From JADFDG01 sp965232985 (lineage in GTDB: Bacteria > Pseudomonadota > Gammaproteobacteria > Pseudomonadales > JADFDG01), in the NCBI GenBank assembly GCA_965232985.1, contig CBDDRC010000047.1, forward strand, positions 1-64,000: DNA of 64,000 nt, read 5' to 3'. Shown here piece by piece: positions 7,758-16,816 of the stretch; position 1 is the stretch's first letter, and every line of letters starts with the position of its first letter. A program made the translations under genes and the position numbers. A model generated the notes under the pieces. The model searched no databases. It was given only the letters and a program-made list of their open reading frames with translations, and was not told the origin of the DNA.

Positions 7758-10346
7758 TCACACGCGCTTCTCGAATACCAGCGCATCGCCCTCGATCGCC
7801 GCGACGATACGATCGCCGGGCAGGAAGCGACCCGACAGGATCGCCTGCGCCAGCGGGTTTTCGATCTCCCGCTGGATCGCGCGCTTGAGCGGCCGCGCAC
7901 CGTAAACCGGATCGAAACCGGACGCCGCCAACCGATCCATCGCCTCGTCGCTGATTTCAATCGCAAGATCGCGTTCAGCAAGCCGCTTGCGCAGGCCGGC
8001 AAGCTGGATGTCGGCAATGCCGCGGATTTGTGCGCTCGACAGCGGATGGAACACCACGGCGTCGTCCAGTCGGTTGATGAACTCCGGCCGGAAGTGACGA
8101 CTGACGACTTCCATCACCGCCGTCTTCATTTCCTCGTAGGTGCCGCCCTCCCGGGCGAGATTCTGGATCAGGTCCGAGCCAAGGTTTGAAGTCATGACGA
8201 TCACTGTATTTTTGAAATCCACAGTGCGCCCATGCCCGTCGGTGAGGCGACCGTCATCAAGCACCTGCAGCAGGATGTTGAATACGTCCGGATGGGCCTT
8301 CTCGACTTCGTCGAGCAGGATGATCGAGTACGGCTTACGCCGCACCGCTTCGGTCAGATAACCACCTTCCTCATAACCGATATACCCCGGCGGCGCGCCA
8401 ACCAGCCGCGACACGCTGTGTTTCTCCATGAACTCGCTCATGTCGATGCGGATCAGTGCCTGCTCGGAATCGAACAGAAACCCGGCCAGCGCCTTGCACA
8501 ACTCGGTCTTGCCGACACCGGTGGGGCCGAGAAACAGGAACGAGCCATTCGGCCGGTTCGGATCGGAAAGGCCCGCGCGTGAACGACGGATCGCGTCGGC
8601 CACCGCCTTGATTGCCTCGTCCTGACCAACAACGCGGCCGTGCAGTGATTCTTCCATGCGCAACAATTTTTCGCGCTCGCCCTCCAGCATCCGCGTCACC
8701 GGAATCCCGGTTGCCTTGGACATCACTTCGGCAATTTCCTCCTCCGTCACCTTGTTGCGCAGTAACTGTTTACCAGCCGGCTCCGACTGGCCTTTCTCCG
8801 CCGCCTCAAGCTGTTTCTGCAAGGCCGGTATCTTGCCGTACTGCAGCTCGGACATCTTCGCAAGATCGCCCTTGCGCCGCGCCGCCTCCATCTCGGTTTT
8901 AGCCTGCTCGAGTTGTTCCTTCACCTGGCTGGCACCGGCAAGCGTCGCCTTTTCGGCCTTCCATATCTCCTCAAGATCGGAATAATCCTTTTCCAGTTCG
9001 GCGATATCTGCCTGAAGTTTTTCGAGGCGCTTTTTCGCCGCCTCGTCGGTTTCCTTCTTCAGCGCCTCGCGCTCCATCTTCAACTGGATGAGGCGGCGTT
9101 CCAGGCGATCCATTTCTTCCGGCTTGGAATCGATTTCCATGCGGATGCGCGAGGCAGCTTCGTCAACGAGATCGATAGCCTTGTCGGGCAGCTTGCGATC
9201 GGAAATATACCGGTGCGACAGGCGCGCGGCAGCAATGATCGCTGAGTCGGTGATCGTCACGCCATGATGAACCTCGTAGCGCTCCTTGAGGCCACGCAGA
9301 ATGGCGATGGTGTCCTCAACCGACGGCTCGTCGATCAGCACCTTCTGGAATCGACGCTCAAGCGCGGCATCCTTCTCGATGTATTGACGGTATTCGTCGA
9401 GCGTGGTGGCGCCAACGCAATGCAGCTCGCCACGGGCAAGGGCGGGCTTGAGCATGTTGCCGGCATCCATCGAGCCCTCGGCCTTGCCGGCGCCGACCAT
9501 GGTGTGAATCTCGTCGATGAACAGAATGATGTTGCCTTCCTGCTTCGACAACTCGTTAAGCACCGCCTTGAGGCGCTCCTCGAACTCACCGCGAAATTTC
9601 GCTCCGGCGATCAGCGCACCCATGTCGAGCGACAGCACTTTCTTGCGCTTCAAACCTTCAGGCACCTCGCCGTTGACGATGCGTTGGGCCAAACCCTCGA
9701 CAATCGCTGTTTTACCAACACCCGGATCGCCTATCAGTACCGGATTGTTCTTGGTACGGCGCTGCAATACCTGGATCGTGCGCCGGATTTCTTCATCGCG
9801 ACCGATATCCGGATCAAGTTTGCCGCTTGCCGCGCGCGCAGTCAGATCGATGCAGTATTTGGTGAGTGCTCCCCGGGTTTCCTCGGCATTGGCGTCCTGC
9901 ACGGTTTGTCCTCCTCGCATGGCGTTGATGGCGGCTTCAAGCTTCGTTTTGTCGGCGCCACATTTTTTCAGCGTCTTGCCGGCGTCACCGCGATCGTCGA
10001 GGATGGCGAGCAGCACGATTTCGCTGGAAACGAACTGATCATTGCGTTGCTGCGCGAGACGCTCGGCGAGGCTCAGCACGCGACCCAGATCCTGCGACAC
10101 GGTAACTTCACCCGTTGGCGTCTGCACCGTCGCCAGTTTCTGCAGCAGCGATTCGAGCTCGCGATGCACACGCACCGGATCGACGCCGGACTGCGACAAC
10201 AGCGGCTTCAGCGAACCGCCCTGCTGGTCAAGCAGCGCGACCAGCAGATGGGCCGGCTCGATCTGGGTGTGGTCACGGCCCACGGCCAGCGACTGTGATT
10301 CCTGCAGCGCCTGCTGCAGAAGGGACGTCATGCGATCAGGGCGCAT
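7758..10346 (-). CDS. clpB: ATP-dependent disaggregase ClpB (Hsp100)
   Basis: This hexameric AAA+ chaperone pulls proteins out of aggregates together with DnaK. The 862-residue product shows the Clp N-domain (residues 1-145), NBD1 with Walker A GDPGVGKT near residue 205, the long coiled-coil middle domain (about 400-530), and NBD2 with GPTGVGKT near residue 610. The N-terminus matches E. coli ClpB (MR-D-R/K-T...QSLA-G), which supports the first ATG. A heat-shock-type promoter lies 38 bases upstream. Confidence 0.98.
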   Translation of the reverse strand: MRPDRMTSLLQQALQESQSLAVGRDHTQIEPAHLLVALLDQQGGSLKPLLSQSGVDPVRVHRELESLLQKLATVQTPTGEVTVSQDLGRVLSLAERLAQQRNDQFVSSEIVLLAILDDRGDAGKTLKKCGADKTKLEAAINAMRGGQTVQDANAEETRGALTKYCIDLTARAASGKLDPDIGRDEEIRRTIQVLQRRTKNNPVLIGDPGVGKTAIVEGLAQRIVNGEVPEGLKRKKVLSLDMGALIAGAKFRGEFEERLKAVLNELSKQEGNIILFIDEIHTMVGAGKAEGSMDAGNMLKPALARGELHCVGATTLDEYRQYIEKDAALERRFQKVLIDEPSVEDTIAILRGLKERYEVHHGVTITDSAIIAAARLSHRYISDRKLPDKAIDLVDEAASRIRMEIDSKPEEMDRLERRLIQLKMEREALKKETDEAAKKRLEKLQADIAELEKDYSDLEEIWKAEKATLAGASQVKEQLEQAKTEMEAARRKGDLAKMSELQYGKIPALQKQLEAAEKGQSEPAGKQLLRNKVTEEEIAEVMSKATGIPVTRMLEGEREKLLRMEESLHGRVVGQDEAIKAVADAIRRSRAGLSDPNRPNGSFLFLGPTGVGKTELCKALAGFLFDSEQALIRIDMSEFMEKHSVSRLVGAPPGYIGYEEGGYLTEAVRRKPYSIILLDEVEKAHPDVFNILLQVLDDGRLTDGHGRTVDFKNTVIVMTSNLGSDLIQNLAREGGTYEEMKTAVMEVVSRHFRPEFINRLDDAVVFHPLSSAQIRGIADIQLAGLRKRLAERDLAIEISDEAMDRLAASGFDPVYGARPLKRAIQREIENPLAQAILSGRFLPGDRIVAAIEGDALVFEKRV

Positions 10347-10383
10347 CGGGATGCCTCAAGAAAAACGGATGGTGACGGCCAGA

Positions 10384-10411
10384 AGATGAGGCAGTTTGGC
10401 AGCGTTTCAAG
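10384..10411 (-). promoter_or_regulatory. Heat-shock (sigma32/RpoH-type) promoter of clpB
   Basis: On the minus strand CTTGAAA (10405-10411) is followed after 13 bases by CCTCATCT (10384-10391). The RpoH consensus is CTTGAAA, 11-16 bases, CCCCATnT, so only one consensus base differs. It predicts a transcript start roughly 30 bases before the clpB ATG, which suits the chaperone function. Confidence 0.8.
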
Positions 10412-10456
10412 GTTGCCGGGGCTGACGCCAGTCAGAAACGCCGACGCTGACCGGCA

Positions 10457-11263
10457 TCAATCGCGCCAGACTAAGGTCGCAAAACGGCCGGTCAGCGGGG
10501 CGCGACGGAACGAGTAAAAGCGGCTGTTTTCCGCTACCGTGCAATGCTCGCCGCCGGCCACGGTACGCACGCCGAGCCCGGCCAGCCGCTGCCGGGCGAG
10601 CGCGTAGAGATCGCAAAGATAACCGGGTGTGCCATCAGCGCGCGTGATCGCGTTGAAGGCGGCGGCAGCGCGCCGGTCATGGGCAACGAACGCCGCCCGT
10701 ACTTCGGCGCCAGTCTCGTAGGCCGCCGGGCCGATACAGGGCCCAAGCCAGGCATTGAGGCCGGCGCCCGGTATGTCCATGGCCGCGACCAGCGCTTCGA
10801 TCACACCGTCGCACAGGCCTCTCCAGCCAGCGTGGGCAACGCCAACCACCGTGCCGTCACGGGCAACGAGCACCACCGGCAGGCAGTCGGCGGTCAGCAC
10901 CACGCAGGCGACGCCGGCTGCGCGCGTGAAGGATGCATCTGCCTGCGGCGGCGGCAGCGCAGGATCAACCGTTGCCGCATCGACCACCTGAATGCCATGC
11001 ACCTGCGCAAGCCACGCCGGCTGGCGCGCAAGACCCAGCACCTGCTGCAAGCGCACGCGATTGGTACGCACCTCGGTTGCATCATCGCCGACATGCAGCG
11101 CGAGATTGAAGCCATCATAGGGCGGCACGCTGCCGTCGCCCTGATCACCATCAGGGCCGTCAATGCCGCGCCGCGTGGTGACGACCGTGTGCACGTTTGC
11201 CGGCGCCGGCCATACCGGAACCAGCCAGTCGCGGGAAATGTTCTCGCGGGCACAGGGCGCCAT
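10457..11263 (-). CDS. pgeF: PgeF/YfiH/LACC1-family protein (peptidoglycan editing factor, purine nucleoside phosphorylase-like)
   Basis: The family includes bacterial multicopper-oxidase-like proteins now linked to purine nucleoside phosphorolysis and to removing wrongly incorporated amino acids from UDP-MurNAc. The 268-residue product has the conserved TADCLPV cysteine motif and HAGWRGL histidine motif of the metal/active site. The frame extends upstream to 11338, but the ATG at 11263 overlaps the rluD stop by one base (TGATG) and gives the usual length. It forms an operon with rluD. Confidence 0.92.
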   Translation of the reverse strand: MAPCARENISRDWLVPVWPAPANVHTVVTTRRGIDGPDGDQGDGSVPPYDGFNLALHVGDDATEVRTNRVRLQQVLGLARQPAWLAQVHGIQVVDAATVDPALPPPQADASFTRAAGVACVVLTADCLPVVLVARDGTVVGVAHAGWRGLCDGVIEALVAAMDIPGAGLNAWLGPCIGPAAYETGAEVRAAFVAHDRRAAAAFNAITRADGTPGYLCDLYALARQRLAGLGVRTVAGGEHCTVAENSRFYSFRRAPLTGRFATLVWRD

Positions 11264-12231
11264 CAGCCGTTGATCCTCGCATCCTCGGCCAGCAGATCCA
11301 GCAATACCACCATGTCGTCCGGCAAGGGCGCGTGCCAACCCATGAATTCACCGCTGCGCGGATGCACCAGGCCAAGCCGTATCGCGTGCAGCGCCTGCCG
11401 GGTAAAACCACGCAGCCCCTCGGCGAGGCCAGCCGTGCAATAGGCGGGCATATGCACCCGACCGCCATAGACCGGATCGCCCACCAGTGGGTGACGGATG
11501 TGCGCCATGTGGACGCGAATCTGGTGAGTGCGGCCGGTTTCAAGTTTCAACCGCAAATGACTGTGCGCACGAAAACACTGCAGCACGGTGTAATGCGTTA
11601 CCGCCGGTTTGCCGCCAACGACAACCGCCATTTTCTTGCGATCAATCGGGTGGCGGCCAACCGGTGCCTCGACGCGGCCGTCACGGACGACCAGACCATT
11701 CACCACCGCCTCGTACTCGCGCCACACCGACTTGTCCTGCAACTGGCGCACCAGTGCGGTGTGCGCCTCCAGCGTGCGCGCCACCACCAGCAGGCCGGTG
11801 GTTTCCCTGTCGATCCGATGAACGATGCCGCAACGCGGCAGCGCGGCCAGCGACGGGTCGTAGTGCAACAGCGCGTTGACCAGGGTGCCGGCCTCATGGC
11901 CGGCAGCAGGATGGACGACAAGACCGGCGGGCTTGTCGATGACGAGGATGTCCTCGTCCTCATAAACGATCTCCAGCGGCAGATCCTCGCCCACCCAGTC
12001 GCCGACGACTTCCACACCAGCGTGCAACACCAAACGCTCGCCACCGATCATCCGGTGCTTGACCGTCTGTTGCTGACCATCGACGGTCAATTCACCGGAT
12101 TCAATCCACTGTTGCAGGCGCGAACGGGAGTAACCCGGGAACAATTCCGCTGCCGACTGGTCAAGGCGTTTGCCGGAGTGTGCATCCGGCACGGTGGCAT
12201 CCAGCGCGATACGGTTCTGTGTCAGTGCCAT
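11263..12231 (-). CDS. rluD: 23S rRNA pseudouridine(1911/1915/1917) synthase RluD
   Basis: This enzyme isomerises three uridines in helix 69 of 23S rRNA. The 322-residue product has an N-terminal S4 RNA-binding domain (about residues 20-75) and the RluA-type catalytic domain with HRIDRETTG, Asp141 being the nucleophile. It is divergent from bamD and overlaps pgeF by one base. The RluD identity rather than RluA or RluC rests on the S4 domain, length and synteny with bamD. Confidence 0.95.
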   Translation of the reverse strand: MALTQNRIALDATVPDAHSGKRLDQSAAELFPGYSRSRLQQWIESGELTVDGQQQTVKHRMIGGERLVLHAGVEVVGDWVGEDLPLEIVYEDEDILVIDKPAGLVVHPAAGHEAGTLVNALLHYDPSLAALPRCGIVHRIDRETTGLLVVARTLEAHTALVRQLQDKSVWREYEAVVNGLVVRDGRVEAPVGRHPIDRKKMAVVVGGKPAVTHYTVLQCFRAHSHLRLKLETGRTHQIRVHMAHIRHPLVGDPVYGGRVHMPAYCTAGLAEGLRGFTRQALHAIRLGLVHPRSGEFMGWHAPLPDDMVVLLDLLAEDARING

Positions 12232-12286
12232 GCGTTGCCCGGAAGCCTGTGGTTAAATGTCAGCCCCGTATTCTAGCCCCGCCACC

Positions 12287-13120
12287 ATGCTCGCAAGCGT
12301 CCGCCGACTGTTCATCCTGACCCTCCTGGCCACGCTGCTGGCTGCCGGCTGTGCCTCAAAACCGGAAAAGGAACAAACGGAGGGCGAGATCTACGCCGAA
12401 GCAAAGAAAAACCTCGACCGTGGCAACTTCGTTACCGCGCAGAGCAAATTGCAGGATCTCGAGACGCGCTTCCCGTTCGGGCGTTACTCGGCGCAAGCAC
12501 AGCTGGACATGATGTACGCGCAGATGCGCGCCCTCGACTATCCGGCTGCCACCACCACGGCCGCGCGCTTTTTGCGCCAGAATCCGGGCGATTTGCACGC
12601 CGACTATGCGCTGTACATCAAGGGCCTCGCCAATTACTGGATGCAGAGCGGCGTGCTTGAACGGCGCTCGCCCGTCAACCCGGCGCTGCGGGACCTGTCG
12701 ACGCTGCGTGAGGCATATGGCGATTTCGCCACCCTGATAGCGCGCCACCCGCAAAGCCCGTTCACGCCCGATGCCCGCGCCCGCATGCTGTATCTGCGCA
12801 ACCAGTTGGCCGAACAGGAAATCGGCAATGCCTGGTACTACGTGCGCCGTGGCGCCTGCATCGGCGCGCTTGGCCGCGCGCGCTACGTGCTGGAGAACTA
12901 CCCGACCGCGCCGTCTCTTGGTGATGCGCTGGTCATTTCGAGCGAGTGCAATCACCGGCTCGGCGAAACACAGGCCGCCGAGCATTTCCTTGCCTTGCTG
13001 AAACTGAATTTCCCGCAACACCCACGGCTGCACGCCGACGGTACCCTGCATGTGCCCGAGGGCCGCAATGCCGAAGGGCCGTCGTGGCTACACATTGTTT
13101 CGTTCGGGTTGATCGACTGA
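12287..13120 (+). CDS. bamD: Outer membrane assembly lipoprotein BamD (ComL)
   Basis: BamD is the essential lipoprotein of the BAM complex that inserts beta-barrel proteins into the outer membrane. The 277-residue product has a lipoprotein signal with lipobox LAAGC (Cys22), followed by tetratricopeptide repeats (AKKNLDRGNF, then TAARFLRQNP and similar). I chose the ATG at 12287 because it puts a positively charged N-terminus directly before the signal core; an ATG at 12257 would add ten residues. It is divergent from rluD, as in other gammaproteobacteria, and converges on nadE. Confidence 0.94.
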   Translation: MLASVRRLFILTLLATLLAAGCASKPEKEQTEGEIYAEAKKNLDRGNFVTAQSKLQDLETRFPFGRYSAQAQLDMMYAQMRALDYPAATTTAARFLRQNPGDLHADYALYIKGLANYWMQSGVLERRSPVNPALRDLSTLREAYGDFATLIARHPQSPFTPDARARMLYLRNQLAEQEIGNAWYYVRRGACIGALGRARYVLENYPTAPSLGDALVISSECNHRLGETQAAEHFLALLKLNFPQHPRLHADGTLHVPEGRNAEGPSWLHIVSFGLID

Positions 13121-13129
13121 ACGCGTCCG

Positions 13130-14782
13130 TCAGATTCCCGGCTTCCAGGCATTGGTGATCGGATAGCGGCGATCCTTGCCGAAACCACGTTTCGTTACCC
13201 GCGGCCCAATCGCCGCCTGGCGCCGCTTGTACTCGTTGCGATCAACCATGCGCACCACACGGTAAACCGTGTCCTTGTCGAACCCGCGTGCAATCACCTG
13301 CTCGGCGCTTTCATCTTCCTCGACATATAACCGCAGGATCTCGTCAAGCACCGGATATGCCGGCAGCGAATCGCTGTCTTTCTGGTCAGGCGCGAGCTCG
13401 GCAGACGGTGGGCGTTCGATGACGCGCCGAGGGATCGGCGGCGCTGCTTCCCCGTTTGCCACTGCCAGCGCATTGCGGTATTCACTCAAACGGAAAACGG
13501 CAGTTTTCAGCACGTCTTTCAGCACGTCGAAGCCACCGGCCATGTCCCCGTAGAGGGTCGCGTAGCCAACTGCCATCTCGCTTTTGTTGCCGGTGGTGAG
13601 CACCATGTAATGCTGCTTGTTCGAGAGCGCCATCAACAACACGCCACGACAGCGCGCCTGCAGGTTTTCCTCGGTAGTATCGCGCGCCGTACCGGCAAAT
13701 GATTCGGCGAGTCCGGCCATGAATGCATCAAACATCGGCCCGATCGGAATCACCCGGAAACCCACGCCGAGGATCCGCGCTTCCTCTTCAGCATCGTCGA
13801 TGCTTATTTGTGCGGTATAGCGAAACGGCATCATCACCGCCTCGACACGATCAGCACCGAGCGCATCAACGGCGATCGCCAGGGTCAGCGCCGAGTCGAT
13901 GCCACCGGACAAGCCCAACAGCGCACCACGGAAACCGTTTTTATTGATGTAATCGCGCACGCCCAGCACCAAGACATCGTACAGCGACTGGTCTGCCGTG
14001 GGCACCGGTGCACAATCCGCGCCCTGAAAATCACCCTGCGCGAAATCGACCGCCAACAGGGACTCCGTGCAGTGCGGCGCCCGCGCAACAACCTTCCCCT
14101 GACGATTCATGGCAAACGAGCCGCCATCAAACACCAGTTCGTCCTGCCCGCCGACCAGGTTGACGTAGGCGATCGGCAAGCCGGTCTCACGCACCCGTTC
14201 GCGCACGATCTGCTCGCGTTCAACCTGTTTGCCGGCGTGAAACGGGCTGGCATTGAGCACCAGCACCACCTCGGCATCGGCAGCACGGGCCTGCGCCAGC
14301 GGCCCGGCGAACCAGATGTCTTCGCAGATTGCGATCGCCACGCGTACACCGGCAACCGCAACCACCAGCGGGGCGCTGCCGGGCACAAAATAGCGGCGCT
14401 CGTCGAACACCCGATAATTCGGCAGCTCCTGTTTGTCGTATTCGCCGACGACAGCGCCGTCGATAATCACCAGCGCGCTGTTGTAAAGACCAGGGGCGCC
14501 ACTGGCCAGCGGCCGCGGCGCACCCACCACCAGCAGCAGGCCCGGCTCGGCGCTTGTAAAGGCACATAGCCGCGCAACTGCAGCAGCCACGCGCGGCACC
14601 AGGCTCGGGCGCAGCAGCAGGTCTTCAGGGGGGTAGCCGGTGAGCGTGAGTTCCGGGAAAACCACGACCTGTGCCGCATGCTCACGCCGGGCCCTGTGCG
14701 CCGCCGCAATGACGCGATCGCAGTTGCCGTCGATGTCACCCACCAGGAGGTTCACCTGGGCCATTACGGTACGCAAGATCAT
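13130..14782 (-). CDS. nadE: NAD+ synthase, glutamine-hydrolysing
   Basis: This enzyme makes NAD from deamido-NAD, ATP and glutamine. The 550-residue product joins an N-terminal nitrilase-type glutaminase (Glu in FPELTLTGYPPEDL, Lys in the KQELPNYRVF region, Cys in AICEDIWF) to a C-terminal synthetase with the ATP pyrophosphatase loop LSGGIDSALT. The first ATG at 14782 gives MILRTVMAQVN, which aligns with the usual MxLRIALAQLN start. It is convergent with bamD, nine bases apart. Confidence 0.96.
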   Translation of the reverse strand: MILRTVMAQVNLLVGDIDGNCDRVIAAAHRARREHAAQVVVFPELTLTGYPPEDLLLRPSLVPRVAAAVARLCAFTSAEPGLLLVVGAPRPLASGAPGLYNSALVIIDGAVVGEYDKQELPNYRVFDERRYFVPGSAPLVVAVAGVRVAIAICEDIWFAGPLAQARAADAEVVLVLNASPFHAGKQVEREQIVRERVRETGLPIAYVNLVGGQDELVFDGGSFAMNRQGKVVARAPHCTESLLAVDFAQGDFQGADCAPVPTADQSLYDVLVLGVRDYINKNGFRGALLGLSGGIDSALTLAIAVDALGADRVEAVMMPFRYTAQISIDDAEEEARILGVGFRVIPIGPMFDAFMAGLAESFAGTARDTTEENLQARCRGVLLMALSNKQHYMVLTTGNKSEMAVGYATLYGDMAGGFDVLKDVLKTAVFRLSEYRNALAVANGEAAPPIPRRVIERPPSAELAPDQKDSDSLPAYPVLDEILRLYVEEDESAEQVIARGFDKDTVYRVVRMVDRNEYKRRQAAIGPRVTKRGFGKDRRYPITNAWKPGI

Positions 14783-14899
14783 CGATGGTGGTCCGGACTA
14801 TTGAACGAAGGCGTTGATTCTCGTAGAAAAGCGGCGGCCCCGAAACCACCGCGGCGCATACGGTAGACTGGGCCATCATCCCACACCGGAAGATCCCGC

Positions 14900-15148
14900 A
14901 TGTCTCGCTTATTACTGCTCGTCGCGATCGCCGCCGTTGCTTGGTACCTGTTCCGCCGGTTGCGTAATCCGCCCGGCCAGGCCAAGCCGCCGGCCGGGCC
15001 GCAGTCCGGGCCGGCGCAGGCGCCCATCACCCGCTGCACCGAGTGCGGGGTTCATGCGCCGGAAAGCAACGGCGTGCATTACCAGAACCTGTTCTTCTGC
15101 TGCCCTGAGCACCTCAACGACTACGTCCGCAAACTCGGGCCGCAATAA
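14900..15148 (+). CDS. PP0621-type small membrane-anchored zinc-ribbon-like protein
   Basis: The 82-residue product has one N-terminal membrane helix (residues 3-19), a proline/glycine linker, and a C-terminal knot with Cys46, Cys49, Cys67, Cys68 and His71 that could bind a metal. The CTECGVHAP...FCCPEHL pattern is the PP0621-family signature as I recall it. It sits 39 bases before pilS on the same strand, as in related genomes, but no pilus role is shown. Confidence 0.8.
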   Translation: MSRLLLLVAIAAVAWYLFRRLRNPPGQAKPPAGPQSGPAQAPITRCTECGVHAPESNGVHYQNLFFCCPEHLNDYVRKLGPQ

Positions 15149-15187
15149 ACAAATCGCGCGCGAAATAACCCACGAGTACCGCAGGCA

Positions 15188-16807
15188 ATGGACCGCAGCA
15201 CCCACACTACCGGGCCAGCCAGTCAGCGCCTGGGGCCGCTGGCAATCTACAGTTACTACCGCGTTTTCCTTGCTGCAGCACTGGTGCTGCTCTTCGTCAT
15301 GAGCCTTGATCGGGCAGAGCGCCTCGGCAGCTACCGGCCAGACATTTTCCTGCTGACGAGCATCGGCTACTTCGTCGTGAGTCTGGCGTCATCGCTGCTG
15401 GTGCGCATGCTTGACGGGCGCAAACACCTGCAGGGCGCCATCCTCGTCGCCATCGACATCGTCGCGCTGACCGTGCTGGCGCACGCCAGCGGCGGGGTGT
15501 TGAGCACAGTAGCGCCACTGATTGTTGTCACCGTCGCTGCCGGCGCCATTCTCCTGCCCGGCCGGATTGCGCTGGTCGTGGCTGCCACTGCGACCCTCGC
15601 CATGCTTTACGTGCAATTTTATTTCGCTCTGTCGCGCAACCTGCCGCTGACGAGCGGGAGCACGCAGGTCGGCTTGCTGGGCTTCGCGTTCTTCGGCATC
15701 GCCATCGCCACCAACCAACTGACCCGACGACTGCAGGCCAGCGAGGCTCTGGCTACGCAGCGCACCCAGGAACTAAGCGAGCTGGAGAATCTCAACTCGC
15801 ACGTCATCCAGCGCATGCGCACGGGCATCCTCGTGATCGACAACCAGGGCACAATCCGCCTGGCAAACAGTGCTGCCCAGCACATGCTGTCACCGGACGA
15901 CTGGCAGCCGGCCGTTCAGCTTGATGCCATCAGCCCGGAATTAGCACAGCGCATTGCCGCGTGGCTGGCCGAGCCATCCCAACGCTCCCCTCCGTTGCGC
16001 AACCACGCCGGAGGCCCCGAGGTGGACGCCAGCATGGCGTCGGTTCGCCTCGGCGACCACCGCGCGACGCTGGTATTCCTCGAAGACATGACTTCACTTT
16101 CCCAGCACCTTCAGCATATGAAGCTGGCCTCGCTCGGCCGCCTCACCGCCAGTATCGCGCACGAAATCCGCAACCCGTTGTCTGCGATCACGCACGCAGC
16201 ACAATTACTCGATGAGTCGCCGCAACTGACGGCTGACGATCGGCGTCTCGCGGAGATCATCCAGCAGCAGGCATTACGCCTGGACCGTATCGTCGAAAGC
16301 GTTTTGCGGTTGTCGCGGCGGCAGACGCCGCGCACGGACCTGCTCGATCTGGTGCCGTGGCTGCATCAGTTCCGTACCGACTACCTTGCCACGCACACAC
16401 CGAACGATGAGATCGATATTCGCGCAGAGGCTCCCTCGGTACAGGTTCGTTTCGACCCGAACCACCTGCAACAAATATTGCAAAATCTCTGCGACAACGG
16501 CCTGCGCCACGGTCGCGCCCTGCACGGCAAGGGCCGGGTTGTACTCGAAGTCGGCACTGCGGCGGTAACCGAATTGCCGATCCTGCGCATTATCGACAAC
16601 GGGCCCGGCATCGCGACGGAGAATTTAGCCAACCTGTTCGAGCCGTTCTTCACCACCGACGCCAGGGGCACCGGCCTTGGCCTATACATCGCCAGGGAAC
16701 TGTGCGAGGCTAATCGCGCGCGTTTGGCTTATATTCCACCAGCGCAAAGCAATGCCGATGGCCATTTCCAGATAACATTTTCTCACCCCAAGCGAATCGC
16801 CAACTGA
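15188..16807 (+). CDS. pilS: Two-component sensor histidine kinase PilS
   Basis: PilS controls PilR and thereby major pilin transcription. The 539-residue product has six N-terminal transmembrane helices (about residues 17-185), a PAS segment (LNSHVIQRMRTGILVID, from about residue 199), a HisKA H-box SIAHEIRNPL with phospho-acceptor His325, and an ATPase domain with the N-box CDNGLRHG, DNGPGI and GTGLGLYI. It is followed by pilR after nine bases. Confidence 0.95.
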   Translation: MDRSTHTTGPASQRLGPLAIYSYYRVFLAAALVLLFVMSLDRAERLGSYRPDIFLLTSIGYFVVSLASSLLVRMLDGRKHLQGAILVAIDIVALTVLAHASGGVLSTVAPLIVVTVAAGAILLPGRIALVVAATATLAMLYVQFYFALSRNLPLTSGSTQVGLLGFAFFGIAIATNQLTRRLQASEALATQRTQELSELENLNSHVIQRMRTGILVIDNQGTIRLANSAAQHMLSPDDWQPAVQLDAISPELAQRIAAWLAEPSQRSPPLRNHAGGPEVDASMASVRLGDHRATLVFLEDMTSLSQHLQHMKLASLGRLTASIAHEIRNPLSAITHAAQLLDESPQLTADDRRLAEIIQQQALRLDRIVESVLRLSRRQTPRTDLLDLVPWLHQFRTDYLATHTPNDEIDIRAEAPSVQVRFDPNHLQQILQNLCDNGLRHGRALHGKGRVVLEVGTAAVTELPILRIIDNGPGIATENLANLFEPFFTTDARGTGLGLYIARELCEANRARLAYIPPAQSNADGHFQITFSHPKRIAN

Positions 16808-16816
16808 GCGAGCACG

